Shown here: positions 1 to 10,237 of the stretch, one piece after another
How the letters are laid out: each line of letters starts with the position of its first letter
How positions within the stretch are numbered: position 1 is the first letter of the stretch
From: Pseudomonas ekonensis
GTDB lineage: Bacteria; Pseudomonadota; Gammaproteobacteria; Pseudomonadales; Pseudomonadaceae
Direction: 5' to 3'
DNA length: 64,000 nt
Assembly: GCF_019145435.1 (NCBI RefSeq)
Contig: NZ_JAHSTS010000002.1
Location: 372,001-436,000, forward strand
Notes under the pieces: generated by a model
Seen by the model: only the letters and a program-made list of their open reading frames with translations
What the model was told of the DNA's origin: nothing
Databases searched by the model: none
Program-made: the position numbers and the translations under genes

Positions 1-133
1 GGGGTTGATTGAACATTCCACGATGCACTGCGGCAAGCGGTGAAAACTCGCTTTTTTCAATGCCCTGATCGCTACCAAGCGCGCCGCAAGGGGCGCCTAA
101 GAATCCCATCAGCTATCAGAAAGCTTCTGGCAG

Positions 134-433
134 CTAGATCAGCTTATCCAGTCCCAGGGCTTCAGCCTCTTCCCGATCGCCTTGCTCACGAAGATGCTGC
201 ACATCGACCCCACTACCTTCTACGAGCGTCAGCATGTATGTCCAGGGAAGAAGACCACAGTCTGCAGCGGCTTCTTGGATAGCTCGCTGCAGTAGCTGCT
301 CACGCTGCTGCGCGGCGGTGATCCCCAGGAAGTCAGCTTCCGCAGGATCCAGCTCCTGCAGCGCTGCCTGCAGAGACGCATTTCCCTTCAGGTGAATCCT
401 CGTGGCTAGCTCGTACACTTCATCAGTCGTCAT
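134..433 (-). CDS. hypothetical protein of the integrated element (99 aa)
   Basis: A small acidic, Glu/Gln-rich and probably helical protein with no family that I recognise. The ATG at 433 has AAGGAAGAG a few bases upstream, which favours it over the in-frame GTG at 436. It has no signal peptide or membrane segment. It runs opposite to the integrase module and lies inside the accessory DNA left of tRNA-Pro, so it is likely a cargo or phage gene. Its function is unknown. Confidence 0.5.
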   Translation of the reverse strand: MTTDEVYELATRIHLKGNASLQAALQELDPAEADFLGITAAQQREQLLQRAIQEAAADCGLLPWTYMLTLVEGSGVDVQHLREQGDREEAEALGLDKLI

Positions 434-809
434 CACATACTCTTCCTTGGAAGCCTTTGCCTGGGGGAATCAGCATCACGGGATCTGAAGCTCCCCCAGG
501 CTATATCGTCATCAGACCCGCACCTAGCAGCGGCGTAGAGAAATTCCATTGCTCGAAATCTAGCACCATTGAATCTCCGCGACGAGCGGCCACAGGCGTG
601 GGCCGCCCGGAAACGCGGATCGCAGATAACATTTAGCAATTTGCATTGATTGTAATTTTAGCTTTTGCTAATGTTGATTCACATCTCCTTTGCCTCATGG
701 CGAAGCCAAAGCTCTTGATCGTCCTGCGCGAACGCCAACAACCGCGGCAGGACTTTGCTCGCCCGGGAGAAATTACCCTGTTGGCATTGCACGACGGAGA
801 GAACACGTG
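434..809. other. intergenic, AT-richer stretch with a promoter and operator candidate
   Basis: No gene that I can support. Short open frames here start with TTG, lack convincing ribosome sites and resemble no known family. The right half is more AT-rich than its surroundings and holds the promoter and inverted repeat listed separately, pointing right towards the small genes and the integrase. Confidence 0.5.
628..675 (+). promoter_or_regulatory. candidate sigma-70 promoter inside an inverted repeat
   Basis: TTGATT at 646-651 and TAATGT at 669-674 are 17 bp apart, a reasonable sigma-70 promoter. AACATTTAGCAA (628-639) and TTGCTAATGTT (665-675) are near-perfect inverted copies differing by one base; the right copy covers the -10 box. 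This is the expected layout of a repressor operator for the module at 810-2692. The regulator is unknown. Confidence 0.45.
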
Positions 810-995
810 ATGACGACTCAAGCACAGAACCAAGCAAGCGAATTCGCGGAGTTCGGCCAGCGCCTGATAGACCTGGGCATGGCGATGAAGCGGGATCAGA
901 CGACCGTGCGCGATCTGCAGGTGCTGGCCAAGGCCTGCGGCATCAAGCTGCTGAACCTTCGTTCGGTTCCCAAGGCGGAATTGAACAATGGCTAG
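810..995 (+). CDS. small hypothetical protein, phage/island type (61 aa)
   Basis: The ATG at 810 follows GGAGAGAAC, a good ribosome site; an in-frame start further upstream at 690 has no such support. The product is helical and charged, with a stretch around residues 30-50 that could hold a small helix-turn-helix, but I cannot assign a family. Its stop overlaps the start of the next gene by eight bases, so the two are translationally coupled in the run that leads to the integrase. Confidence 0.55.
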   Translation: MTTQAQNQASEFAEFGQRLIDLGMAMKRDQTTVRDLQVLAKACGIKLLNLRSVPKAELNNG

Positions 996-1356
996 AACAA
1001 TTCTGCGTGCCCACAGCGCCGGTATCCACTTCTACCTGAACAGTGAAAGCTCATCGCCCAACACCGGGCACAGGAACCGCTATCGGTTGTTCAAGACCGA
1101 GAACCATGGCGCCGTTAAGTCGGGCTGGATTCAGGTTGGTTCGGTTGCAGGACAAGAACTGATTGCCATCGGAGATGAAAAGGCCTTGTTCGAAGCTTGC
1201 GAGAGGCTGTTCGCTAGCAAGCATCCACGGGCCTACCAACACCATGGAACGATACGAGGAAAGCCAGGGCGCTGGGAGGGTGTCGCGTTCCCTAATAGGA
1301 AAAGCCAGCCGGCGGTTCGAAGCAGCGAACCGCCGATTGATCAACCGGATGTCTAG
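988..1356 (+). CDS. hypothetical protein, island type (122 aa)
   Basis: An unrecognised soluble protein. The first 90 residues look folded, with alternating hydrophobic strands; the tail is Pro/Ser/Arg-rich. It overlaps the upstream gene by eight bases and ends 11 bases before the excisionase-like gene, so it belongs to the same transcript. It has no signal peptide or enzyme motif that I can name. Confidence 0.5.
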   Translation: MARTILRAHSAGIHFYLNSESSSPNTGHRNRYRLFKTENHGAVKSGWIQVGSVAGQELIAIGDEKALFEACERLFASKHPRAYQHHGTIRGKPGRWEGVAFPNRKSQPAVRSSEPPIDQPDV

Positions 1357-1367
1357 AGAGCACCGCC

Positions 1368-1580
1368 ATGAAGCGAGAGCTGATCAAGATCAGTGAATTC
1401 CAGCGCCGGCATTGGGGCGATCGGGGCACTCCACCCTGTTCGCAGGCGATCCGCAACTACATCAGAAACGGCCAGGTGCCCGGCGAGCAGATCGGCAAGC
1501 TCTGGTATGTGGACTGGATCGCTTTCACTCGAACCCACGGCAACGAGCTCGTTGCAATGGTGCTGAAGGGAGCGGCGTGA
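1368..1580 (+). CDS. excisionase-like DNA-binding protein (70 aa)
   Basis: Small basic protein with the layout of winged-helix excisionases (Xis/AlpA type): an N-terminal helix-turn-helix, a middle segment with Arg-Asn-Tyr and Gly-Gln-Val-Pro, and a 'GKLWYVD' wing followed by a short tail. Such proteins bind att DNA and steer the integrase towards excision. Its TGA overlaps the integrase ATG by one base (TGATG), so the two are probably made together. Family assignment is by pattern, not by search. Confidence 0.7.
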   Translation: MKRELIKISEFQRRHWGDRGTPPCSQAIRNYIRNGQVPGEQIGKLWYVDWIAFTRTHGNELVAMVLKGAA

Positions 1581-2692
1581 TGGTTCCCCGGCCGCGCAAG
1601 CCTGCCAACAAGGGGCTGCCACAAAACCTGTACTACGATGCGCGACGCTCAACCTACCGCTACCGGCGCCCTACAGACGGAAAGTGGTTCCCGTTCGGCG
1701 CCGACCGCGTCAAAGCGATCGCTGCCGCAAAACAGCTAAACCTTGAGTTCATGAAGGGGGCAGACCTGGTGGGTGCTGTGTTGGATATCGCTACCGAGAC
1801 CTTCGCCAGCTTCCTAGACACCTATGAGCGCGACGTCCTCCCGCCGCGGGAGCTGGCCAAGGGCACCCTGGGACTGTACGCGGTGCATTTCCGCCGATTC
1901 CGCAAGCAGTTCGAGGGCAAGGCCGTCGACCAGATCACCATCCGCATGATTGCGGAGATGCTGGACGCCCTCACGCCCCGCACTGCCAACCAGTGCCGTG
2001 CCCTGCTGATCGACATCTTCAACCATGCGGCAGCGAAGGGCCTTTGCCCGGACAACCCTGCGGCCAGCACCATCAACCGAATCGAGAAAAAGCAGCGCAA
2101 GCGCCATACCGTAGAGGGCCTCAAATCGATCCGAGAGAAGTCGCCAGGCTGGCTGCAGAACGCGATAGACCTTGCCCTGATCACCGCCCAGCGCCGGACG
2201 GACATCCTCAATATGCGGTTCGATGGGGTTCGTGAGGGGTATCTGTACGTGGTGCAGCAGAAGACGGCGAAAGCCACCGATGCTGCGTGGATCCGCTTCA
2301 AGGTGACCGACGAGCTCCAAGCCGTTATCGGCCGCTGCCGTGACGAGGTTCCCTCCCCTTACCTGGTTCACCGGCGTCCGGATCGCCTGAAGCAGAAGCA
2401 GGCGCAGACAAAGGAGCACTGGACGCAGGTTGAGGAGCGGTATTTGACACGGGCCTTCAAGGAGGCGCGGGAGGCGGCCGGCTGTTACAAGGGATGGAAG
2501 GAGGAGGAAATGCCGGGCTTCCATGAGGTGCGGGCACTGTCGCTGCACCTGTATCAGAAAGCCGGAAAGGACGGGCAGAAAATCGCCGGTCATGCCAGCG
2601 AGAGCATGACCAAAAACTACCAACGCGACCATGCTGAAGTCGTCTGGTCGGAGGCGATTCCAGACCTGAATATCAGCGAAATCACCGGGTAG
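1580..2692 (+). CDS. tyrosine site-specific integrase, lambda-type arm-binding domain
   Basis: A 370-residue phage/island integrase. I start it at 1580, coupled to the excisionase-like gene, although the frame stays open upstream. Residues 1-55 match the lambda-integrase arm-binding domain (the 'GLPQNLYY' and 'WFPFG' signatures). A SAM-like core-binding domain follows, then the catalytic domain with Arg205/206 in 'QRRTDIL', His315 and Arg318 in 'HEVRAL', His338 in 'GHAS' and the nucleophile Tyr347. All catalytic residues are present, so it should be active. It points at the 3' end of tRNA-Pro 90 bases away, the usual geometry of an element inserted in a tRNA gene. Confidence 0.95.
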   Translation: MVPRPRKPANKGLPQNLYYDARRSTYRYRRPTDGKWFPFGADRVKAIAAAKQLNLEFMKGADLVGAVLDIATETFASFLDTYERDVLPPRELAKGTLGLYAVHFRRFRKQFEGKAVDQITIRMIAEMLDALTPRTANQCRALLIDIFNHAAAKGLCPDNPAASTINRIEKKQRKRHTVEGLKSIREKSPGWLQNAIDLALITAQRRTDILNMRFDGVREGYLYVVQQKTAKATDAAWIRFKVTDELQAVIGRCRDEVPSPYLVHRRPDRLKQKQAQTKEHWTQVEERYLTRAFKEAREAAGCYKGWKEEEMPGFHEVRALSLHLYQKAGKDGQKIAGHASESMTKNYQRDHAEVVWSEAIPDLNISEITG

Positions 2693-2723
2693 TTTTGCGC
2701 CAGTTTTGCACCAGTTTTGCGCA
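2691..2723. repeat. three tandem 11-bp repeats, candidate integrase arm sites
   Basis: AGTTTTGCGCC, AGTTTTGCACC and AGTTTTGCGCA stand head to tail at 2691-2701, 2702-2712 and 2713-2723; the first overlaps the integrase stop codon. Short direct repeats between an integrase with a lambda-type arm-binding domain and its att core are what arm-type sites look like. Function is inferred. Confidence 0.6.
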
Positions 2724-2727
2724 GGCA

Positions 2728-2755
2728 CAAAAAAGCCGATCTAGCTGATCGGCTT
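2728..2755 (-). terminator. Rho-independent terminator of tRNA-Pro
   Basis: On the minus strand AAGCCGAT and ATCGGCTT form an 8-bp stem with a 7-base loop, followed by six T. It lies just downstream of the tRNA-Pro gene. Confidence 0.8.
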
Positions 2756-2781
2756 AAGTGTCTGATTTTACTCAGGAATAA

Positions 2782-2858
2782 TGGTCGGGACGGAGTGATT
2801 CGAACACTCGACCCCTAGCACCCCATGCTAGTGCGCTACCGGACTGCGCTACGCCCCG
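2782..2858 (-). tRNA. tRNA-Pro(GGG), likely attachment site
   Basis: 77 nt including an encoded CCA. The acceptor stem has seven pairs with one G-U; the anticodon stem CTAGC/GCTAG holds loop ATGGGGT, giving anticodon GGG. The TTCGAAT T-loop and D-loop are normal. Its 3' end faces the integrase, so the tRNA 3' part is the likely att core. Its twin would lie to the left of this window. Confidence 0.95.
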
Positions 2859-2947
2859 ACTAGGCGTGAATCTCGTTCCTCGTCTCGAGGAACGCTCAAG
2901 AATATATCGCAAGCTTTTGAAAACTGGAAGTATTTAAAAGCAGGAAT

Positions 2948-3304
2948 TTATTGCTTGAGCACCACCAGCACATCTTCAAGCTCGGCGATCATCTGGCGGA
3001 TCATCTGTTTGTACTGCGTGGTGTCGTCTTTGGCCTCATCGCCGGACAGCCGTAGACGTGCACCACCGATGGTGAAGCCTTGATCGTAAAGGAGTGCGCG
3101 GATCTGCCGGATCATCAGCACGTCCTGGCGCTGATAATACCGGCGGTTTCCGCGCCGCTTGACGGGGTTGAGCTGAGGAAACTCCTGCTCCCAGTAGCGC
3201 AGCACGTGCGGTTTCACCGCACACAGCTCGCTGACTTCACCGATGGTGAAGTAGCGTTTGCCCGGGATGACGGGAAGTTCGTCGTTATGACTTGGTTCCA
3301 GCAT
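2948..3304 (-). CDS. MerR-family transcriptional regulator
   Basis: A 118-residue protein. It has a MerR winged helix-turn-helix (residues about 15-85, '[25 protein letters not shown]' in outline, then the RR-Y wing) and a short C-terminal coiled coil without the Cys pairs of metal-sensing MerR members. The start at 3304 is chosen over 3313 by analogy with pseudomonad homologues; the gene begins inside the end of ihfA, so translation is coupled. A MerR-like gene after ihfA is the standard arrangement in Pseudomonas. Its target genes are unknown. Confidence 0.9.
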   Translation of the reverse strand: MLEPSHNDELPVIPGKRYFTIGEVSELCAVKPHVLRYWEQEFPQLNPVKRRGNRRYYQRQDVLMIRQIRALLYDQGFTIGGARLRLSGDEAKDDTTQYKQMIRQMIAELEDVLVVLKQ

Positions 3305-3587
3305 AAGCCTCAACTCGGGCCTTCAACTTCTGCCCTGGACGAAAGGTGACCACACGGCGAGCCGTGATCGGGATTTCTTCCCCCGTTTTCGGGTTGCGGC
3401 CAGGCCGCTGGCGTTTGTCCCGAAGGTCGAAATTGCCGAAACCCGACAATTTGACCTGCTCGTTGTCTTCAAGAGCGTGCCTGATTTCCTCGAAAAACAG
3501 TTCGACCAACTCCTTGGCTTCCCGCTTGTTCAGGCCCAGCTCTTCATACAGACGTTCCGCCATCTCAGCTTTCGTCAAAGCCCCCAT
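3285..3587 (-). CDS. ihfA: integration host factor alpha subunit
   Basis: A 100-residue histone-like DNA-bending protein of the HU/IHF family: helical N-terminus, then the beta-arm with '[12 protein letters not shown]' and the Pro that intercalates DNA, ending in '[13 protein letters not shown]'. It pairs with IhfB (not here) and bends DNA at WATCAANNNNTTR sites; a candidate site lies upstream of ansB in this window. It follows pheT by three bases, the same operon order as in E. coli and P. aeruginosa. Confidence 0.98.
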   Translation of the reverse strand: MGALTKAEMAERLYEELGLNKREAKELVELFFEEIRHALEDNEQVKLSGFGNFDLRDKRQRPGRNPKTGEEIPITARRVVTFRPGQKLKARVEAYAGTKS

Positions 3588-3590
3588 ACG

Positions 3591-5969
3591 TCACTTCCTT
3601 AACGTGGCGTTCAACCTTTGTTCGAGCGAGGTGAGGATGTTTTGCGTCGTCGAATTCACCTCATCGTCATTAAGAGTGCGCGATGGATGCTGCCAGGTCA
3701 AGCCGACGGCAAGGCTTTTTCTATGCGGATCAATGCCTTTACCCTGATAGACGTCAAACAGCCTGAGATCTGTCAGCCATTCACCTGCATTTTCACGGAT
3801 TACGTCTAGAACAGCACTGGCGGCGACGTCTTTGTCGGCCAACAGCGCCAGGTCACGACGCACTTCAGGAAAACGCGACAACTCACGGAATTCAGGCATT
3901 TTGCCCTGCGCCACTTCAGCCAGGACCAGCTCGAAAACAAAGACCGGACGATCAAGGCCCAAGGCTTTCGACAGTTCAGGATGAATGGCACCGATGAAGC
4001 CGACTTCACGGCCGTCTCGCTCGATGCGTGCGGTCTGACCCGGATGCAACGCAGGGTGCTTGCCCGGTACGAAAGTGAAAGCACCCAATGCACCGGCGAA
4101 GCCCAGCACCGCTTCCACATCGGCCTTGACGTCGAAGAAGTCGACGGCGTCGCGACCTTGCGCCCAGCCTTCCGGCAGACGGCTGCCGCAGACCACACCG
4201 GCGAGCATCGGTTCTTGCTTGAGCCCTTCCAGCTGACCGACAAAGCGCAGGCCGCTCTCGAACAGACGGACGCGATCCTGCTGACGGTTCAGGTTGTGCT
4301 GGAGCACTTTGACCAGCCCCGGCCACAGCGACGAACGCATGGCGGCCATGTCGTTGGAGATCGGGTTGGCCAACAGCAAAGGCTCGACGCCTGGATTGAA
4401 CAGCTCGAACTGCTTCGGATCGATGAAGCTGTAGGTGATCGCTTCCTGATAGCCGCGAGCCACCAGCAGACGACGCAACTCCGGCAGATCGCTGCGCGCT
4501 TCCGCCTTGGCCTGCGGAGCCAGACGGGCTTGCGGGTAGCGAACCGGCAGACGGTTGTAGCCGTAAAGGCGTGCCAGCTCTTCGATCAGGTCGACTTCCA
4601 GACTGATGTCGAAACGGTGGCTTGGCACCTCGACACGCCACTGCCCTGCTCCGTCGGCCGAGATTTTCAGGCCCAAGGCGCCGAGAAGACGCTCGACTTC
4701 GGCCGAATCCATTTCCATGCCCAGCATCTGTGCGATGCGCTGCGCACGCAGGGTGATCGGCGCGATCGACGGCAGATGCGGCTCGCTTACCGTTTCGATG
4801 ATCGGCCCGGCTTCGCCGCCGGTGATGTCCAGCAGCAGGCCAGTGGCGCGCTCCATGGCTTCACGGGCCAGTTGCCAGTCCACGCCACGCTCGTAGCGGT
4901 GAGAGGCATCGGTATGCAGACCGTAGGAACGTGCCTTGCCGGCGACCGCGATCTGGTCGAAGAACGCGCTTTCAAGGAACACGTCGCGGGTGGTCGCGGA
5001 GACGCCGCTGTGCTCGCCCCCCATGACACCGGCAATCGCCAGCGCGCGGGTGTGGTCGGCGATCACCAGCGTATCGCTGCGCAGGCTGACTTCCTGGCCG
5101 TCGAGCAGCACCAGTTTCTCGCCCTCTTCCGCCATGCGTACGCGGATTCCGCCATTGATCTCGGCCAGGTCGAAGGCATGCAGCGGCTGACCGAGCTCGA
5201 GCATCACGTAGTTGGTGATGTCCACGGCGGCATCGATGCTGCGCACGTCCGCACGACGCAGACGCTCGACCATCCACAGCGGGGTTGGCCGGGACAGATC
5301 CACATTGCGGATCACACGACCCAGATAGCGCGGGCAAGCGGTCGGCGCCAGCACGTCGACCGGACGCACCTCATCGTGAGCCGCCGGCACCGGGGCCACG
5401 ACCGGGCGCACCACCGGCACGTCGTACAGCGCACCGACTTCACGGGCCAGGCCGGCCAGCGACAGGCAGTCGCCACGGTTCGGGGTCAGGTCGACCTCGA
5501 TGCTGGCATCTTCCAGATCCAGGTAAACGCGGAAATCCGTACCTACCGGCGCATCGGCCGGCAGTTCCATCAAACCGTCGTTGCCTTCACCGACCTGCAG
5601 CTCGGATTGCGAGCAGAGCATGCCGTTGGACTCGACGCCCCGCAGCTTGGCCTTCTTGATCTTGAAGTCGCCCGGCAGTTCGGCGCCGATCATGGCGAAC
5701 GGAATCTTCAGGCCAGGGCGCACATTCGGCGCACCGCACACGACCTGAAACGTTTCGCTGCCGTTGCTCACCTGGCAAACGCGCAGCTTGTCGGCGTCCG
5801 GGTGCTGCTCGGTGCTCAGCACCTCGCCCACCACCACGCCGCTGAATGCGCCGGCAGCCGGGGTGACGCTATCGACCTCGAGACCGGCCATCGACAGACG
5901 GGCAACCAGCCCGTCACGATCTACCTGCGGGCTGACCCAGCCGCGCAGCCATTGTTCACTGAATTTCAT
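3591..5969 (-). CDS. pheT: phenylalanine--tRNA ligase beta subunit
   Basis: A 792-residue subunit of the alpha2-beta2 enzyme that charges tRNA-Phe. Domains in order: N-terminal region, OB-type tRNA-binding domain (about 39-148), B3/4 editing domain (about 210-385), B5 (about 400-470), catalytic-like core and a C-terminal ferredoxin-fold anticodon-binding domain (about 700-790). Length is normal. It lies 26 bases downstream of pheS and almost touches ihfA, so the three are one operon. Confidence 0.98.
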   Translation of the reverse strand: MKFSEQWLRGWVSPQVDRDGLVARLSMAGLEVDSVTPAAGAFSGVVVGEVLSTEQHPDADKLRVCQVSNGSETFQVVCGAPNVRPGLKIPFAMIGAELPGDFKIKKAKLRGVESNGMLCSQSELQVGEGNDGLMELPADAPVGTDFRVYLDLEDASIEVDLTPNRGDCLSLAGLAREVGALYDVPVVRPVVAPVPAAHDEVRPVDVLAPTACPRYLGRVIRNVDLSRPTPLWMVERLRRADVRSIDAAVDITNYVMLELGQPLHAFDLAEINGGIRVRMAEEGEKLVLLDGQEVSLRSDTLVIADHTRALAIAGVMGGEHSGVSATTRDVFLESAFFDQIAVAGKARSYGLHTDASHRYERGVDWQLAREAMERATGLLLDITGGEAGPIIETVSEPHLPSIAPITLRAQRIAQMLGMEMDSAEVERLLGALGLKISADGAGQWRVEVPSHRFDISLEVDLIEELARLYGYNRLPVRYPQARLAPQAKAEARSDLPELRRLLVARGYQEAITYSFIDPKQFELFNPGVEPLLLANPISNDMAAMRSSLWPGLVKVLQHNLNRQQDRVRLFESGLRFVGQLEGLKQEPMLAGVVCGSRLPEGWAQGRDAVDFFDVKADVEAVLGFAGALGAFTFVPGKHPALHPGQTARIERDGREVGFIGAIHPELSKALGLDRPVFVFELVLAEVAQGKMPEFRELSRFPEVRRDLALLADKDVAASAVLDVIRENAGEWLTDLRLFDVYQGKGIDPHRKSLAVGLTWQHPSRTLNDDEVNSTTQNILTSLEQRLNATLRK

Positions 5970-5995
5970 CCTGCTCTCCTAAGAATTCGTTACGA

Positions 5996-7066
<1,071 letters not shown>

Positions 7067-7121
7067 ATGACGTTTAACACCTGACCCCACAGATGCAGGG
7101 CCGGGTGACTGTCGGGGGTAC

Positions 7122-7478
7122 TTAAGCCAAGGTGGCTTTAGCTTTCTCGACAATCGCAGCAAACGCCGCTTTTTCGTTCACTGCCAGATCAGCCAGAACC
7201 TTACGGTCGATCTCGATGGACGCTTTTTTCAGGCCGGCGATGAAACGGCTGTAGGACAGACCGTTGGTACGAGCACCAGCGTTGATACGGGCGATCCACA
7301 GAGCGCGGAACTGACGTTTTTTCTGACGACGGTCACGGTAGGCGTATTGGCCTGCCTTGATTACCGCTTGCTTGGCAACACGGAACACGCGCGAACGTGC
7401 GCCGTAGTAGCCTTTAGCAAGTTTCAGAATTTTTTTGTGACGCTTACGGGCAATGACGCCACGCTTTACACGAGCCAT
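7122..7478 (-). CDS. rplT: 50S ribosomal protein L20
   Basis: A 118-residue, very basic protein of normal length, with the N-terminal '[24 protein letters not shown]' style extension that threads into 23S rRNA and a globular C-terminus. L20 is needed for early 50S assembly, and in E. coli it represses translation of its own operon. It lies 30 bases after rpmI. Confidence 0.98.
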   Translation of the reverse strand: MARVKRGVIARKRHKKILKLAKGYYGARSRVFRVAKQAVIKAGQYAYRDRRQKKRQFRALWIARINAGARTNGLSYSRFIAGLKKASIEIDRKVLADLAVNEKAAFAAIVEKAKATLA

Positions 7479-7508
7479 GAGTTACTTCCTCTATTCTTGA
7501 TCCAAAAA

Positions 7509-7703
7509 TTAACGAAGGCGCAGCATGCGCTCGACTTTTGCCACGTCAGACGGATGCAGCAGGCTGCTTCCGCGCAGTTGACGCTTACGCTTGGTCGACA
7601 TTTTGGTCAGGATGTGGCTCTTGAAAGCGTGCTTGTGCTTGATGCCGTTAGCAGTTTTCAGAAACCGCTTGGCAGCACCGCTTTTGGTTTTCATCTTTGG
7701 CAT
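7509..7703 (-). CDS. rpmI: 50S ribosomal protein L35
   Basis: A 64-residue basic protein starting '[14 protein letters not shown]', typical of L35 in sequence and length. It stands between infC and rplT as in nearly all gammaproteobacteria; the 60-base gap from infC may hold the L20-binding leader known in E. coli, which I cannot verify here. Confidence 0.97.
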   Translation of the reverse strand: MPKMKTKSGAAKRFLKTANGIKHKHAFKSHILTKMSTKRKRQLRGSSLLHPSDVAKVERMLRLR

Positions 7704-7763
7704 GTTCGGATACTCCGCATTCAGTGGATAAACATAATCAGAAGGCCTGCCGTGCCCTGTTGA

Positions 7764-8315
7764 TTACTTCTTCTTTTTCGGGGCGATGACCATGATCAGC
7801 TGGCGTCCTTCCATCTTAGGATGCTGTTCGACCGATCCGTACTCGAGCAGGTCTTGTTCGACCCGCTTGAGGAGATCCATCCCCAGCTCCTGGTGGGCCA
7901 TCTCACGGCCGCGGAATCGCAAGGAAACCTTGGCCCTGTCCCCGTCACTCAGGAAACGTACCAGGTTGCGTAGTTTTACCTGGTAATCCCCTTCCTCCGT
8001 CCCTGGACGAAACTTGATTTCTTTGACCTGAATCTGCTTCTGGTTCTTCTTCGCCGCAGCAATCTGCTTCTTCTTTTCGAAGATCGATTTGCCGTAGTCC
8101 ATCACCCGGCAAACCGGCGGGACTGCGTCGGCGGAGATTTCCACCAGATCAAGCTTGGCTTCTTCAGCTATACGAAGCGCTTCATCAATCGAGACGATGC
8201 CAATCTGCTCGCCGTCAGCGCCAATTAACCGAACCTCGCGTGCCGAGATATTCTCGTTGATCGGGGCCTTCGGTGCAGTTCGTTTATCCTGTCTCATTTC
8301 ACGCTTAATAATAAT
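7764..8315 (-). CDS. infC: translation initiation factor IF-3 (ATT start)
   Basis: IF-3 N-domain (res about 10-80), linker and C-domain ending in the lysine tail 'APKKKK'. It binds the 30S subunit and checks the start codon. The first ATG is at 8297, but homologues start a few residues earlier with ATT. Here three consecutive ATT codons (8315, 8312, 8309) follow GGAGTA; 8309 has the best spacing (8 nt), while 8315 gives the 183-residue form that I recall for pseudomonads. ATT starts allow IF-3 autoregulation. The first ATT overlaps the thrS stop codon. Confidence 0.93.
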   Translation of the reverse strand: MIIKREMRQDKRTAPKAPINENISAREVRLIGADGEQIGIVSIDEALRIAEEAKLDLVEISADAVPPVCRVMDYGKSIFEKKKQIAAAKKNQKQIQVKEIKFRPGTEEGDYQVKLRNLVRFLSDGDRAKVSLRFRGREMAHQELGMDLLKRVEQDLLEYGSVEQHPKMEGRQLIMVIAPKKKK

Positions 8316-10237
8316 TACTCCGAATCTTGGCGACCACGCCGGGAAACCGCTTGCGCGAGGAACTCGGCGAACTGGGCGACCGGCATCGAGCCGAGGTCTG
8401 CACCTTCACGAGTACGCACAGCGACAGTCTGCATCTCGACTTCCTTATCCCCAATAACCAAGAGATATGGAACCTTGAGCAAAGTATGCTCGCGGATTTT
8501 AAAGCCGATCTTTTCATTTCTCAAGTCAGACTTGGCACGAAACCCGCTTTCGTTGAGAGTTTTTTCGACCTGGGCGACGAAATCCGCCTGTTTGTCGGTG
8601 ATGTTCATGATCACCGCCTGGGTCGGCGCCAGCCACGCAGGGAATGCCCCTTCGTAGTGCTCGATCAGAATCCCGACGAAACGCTCGAACGAACCGAGGA
8701 TCGCCCGGTGCAGCATCACCGGATGCTTGCGGCTGTTGTCTTCGGAAACGTACTCGGCACCGAGGCGCACAGGCAGGTTGAAGTCGAGCTGCAAGGTGCC
8801 GCACTGCCATACGCGGCCGAGGCAGTCCTTGAGCGAGAACTCGATCTTCGGACCGTAGAACGCACCCTCGCCCGGCTGCAGGTCATAAGGCAGGCCCGCG
8901 CTGTCGAGCGCCGCCGCCAGCGCCGACTCGGCACGATCCCACAGCTCGTCGGAACCGACGCGCTTTTCCGGACGGGTGGACAGCTTCATTTCGATGTCCT
9001 TGAAGCCGAAGTCGGCGTAGACATCCATGGTCAGCTTGATGAACGCAGCGGATTCGGCCTGCATCTGCTCTTCGGTGCAGAAGATGTGCGCATCGTCCTG
9101 AGTGAACGCACGTACGCGCATGATGCCGTGCAAGGCGCCGGACGGCTCGTTGCGGTGGCAGGCGCCGAACTCGGCCAGGCGCATCGGCAGCTCACGGTAG
9201 CTTTTCAGGCCCTGGTTGAACACCTGCACGTGGCACGGGCAGTTCATCGGCTTGATCGCGTAGTCGCGGCTTTCCGACTCGGTGGTGAACATGTTGTCGG
9301 CGTAGTTGGCCCAGTGCCCGGACTTTTCCCACAGACTGCGGTCAACGACCTGCGGTGTCTTGATCTCGAGATAGCCGTTGTCGCGCTGCACCTTGCGCAT
9401 GTACTGCTCAAGCACCTGGTAGAGCGTCCAGCCGTTCGGGTGCCAGAACACCATGCCCGGCGCTTCTTCCTGGGTATGGAACAGCCCGAGACGCTTGCCG
9501 ATCTTGCGGTGGTCGCGCTTTTCGGCTTCTTCGATGCGCTGAATGTAGGCGGCCAGCTGCTTCTTGTCTGCCCAGGCCGTGCCGTAGACGCGCTGAAGTT
9601 GCTCGTTCTTGGCATCGCCGCGCCAGTAGGCGCCGGACAGCTTGGTGAGCTTGAAGGACTTCAGGAAACGGGTGTTCGGCACGTGCGGGCCACGGCACAT
9701 GTCGACGTATTCTTCGTGATAGTACAGGCCCATGGCCTGTTCGTTCGGCATGTCCTCGACCAGGCGCAGCTTGTAGTCTTCGCCGCGGGACTTGAACACT
9801 TCGATCACTTGCGCGCGCGGAGTGACCTTCTTGATGACGTCGTAATCCTTGTCGATCAACTGCTGCATGCGCTGTTCGATGGCGGCCATGTCTTCCGGCG
9901 TGAAAGGACGCTCGAAGGCGATGTCGTAGTAGAAGCCTTCGTCGATGACCGGGCCGATGACCATCTTGGCGGTCGGGTACAGCTGCTTGACCGCGTGGCC
10001 GACCAGGTGGGCGCAAGAGTGGCGAATGATCTCCAGCCCCTCTTCATCCTTTGGCGTGATGATTTGCAGCGTCGAGTCGCCGTCGATGATATCGCAAGCG
10101 TCGACCAGCCGACCGTTGACCTTGCCGGCCAGGGTGGCCTTGGCCAGGCCCGCGCCAATGGATGCGGCGACCTCGGCTACGGAAACCGGATGATCGAAAG
10201 AACGTTGACTGCCGTCGGGAAGAGTAATAGTTGGCAT
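8315..10237 (-). CDS. thrS: threonine--tRNA ligase
   Basis: A 640-residue class II synthetase. Domains: TGS (about 1-61), the editing SAD domain with the HxxxH motif ('[11 protein letters not shown]'), the zinc-dependent catalytic core and a C-terminal anticodon-binding domain. The start at 10237 is preceded by GAGAGGAGG at good spacing; the open frame extends 11 codons further upstream without support. It heads the thrS-infC-rpmI-rplT-pheST-ihfA block. Confidence 0.98.
   Translation of the reverse strand: MPTITLPDGSQRSFDHPVSVAEVAASIGAGLAKATLAGKVNGRLVDACDIIDGDSTLQIITPKDEEGLEIIRHSCAHLVGHAVKQLYPTAKMVIGPVIDEGFYYDIAFERPFTPEDMAAIEQRMQQLIDKDYDVIKKVTPRAQVIEVFKSRGEDYKLRLVEDMPNEQAMGLYYHEEYVDMCRGPHVPNTRFLKSFKLTKLSGAYWRGDAKNEQLQRVYGTAWADKKQLAAYIQRIEEAEKRDHRKIGKRLGLFHTQEEAPGMVFWHPNGWTLYQVLEQYMRKVQRDNGYLEIKTPQVVDRSLWEKSGHWANYADNMFTTESESRDYAIKPMNCPCHVQVFNQGLKSYRELPMRLAEFGACHRNEPSGALHGIMRVRAFTQDDAHIFCTEEQMQAESAAFIKLTMDVYADFGFKDIEMKLSTRPEKRVGSDELWDRAESALAAALDSAGLPYDLQPGEGAFYGPKIEFSLKDCLGRVWQCGTLQLDFNLPVRLGAEYVSEDNSRKHPVMLHRAILGSFERFVGILIEHYEGAFPAWLAPTQAVIMNITDKQADFVAQVEKTLNESGFRAKSDLRNEKIGFKIREHTLLKVPYLLVIGDKEVEMQTVAVRTREGADLGSMPVAQFAEFLAQAVSRRGRQDSE

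Noticed and set aside
433..639. 68-codon minus-strand frame with a TTG start
   Set aside because: No ribosome site, Arg/Ala-rich translation, and it covers the start region of the better-supported gene at 134-433. It could still be a small island gene.
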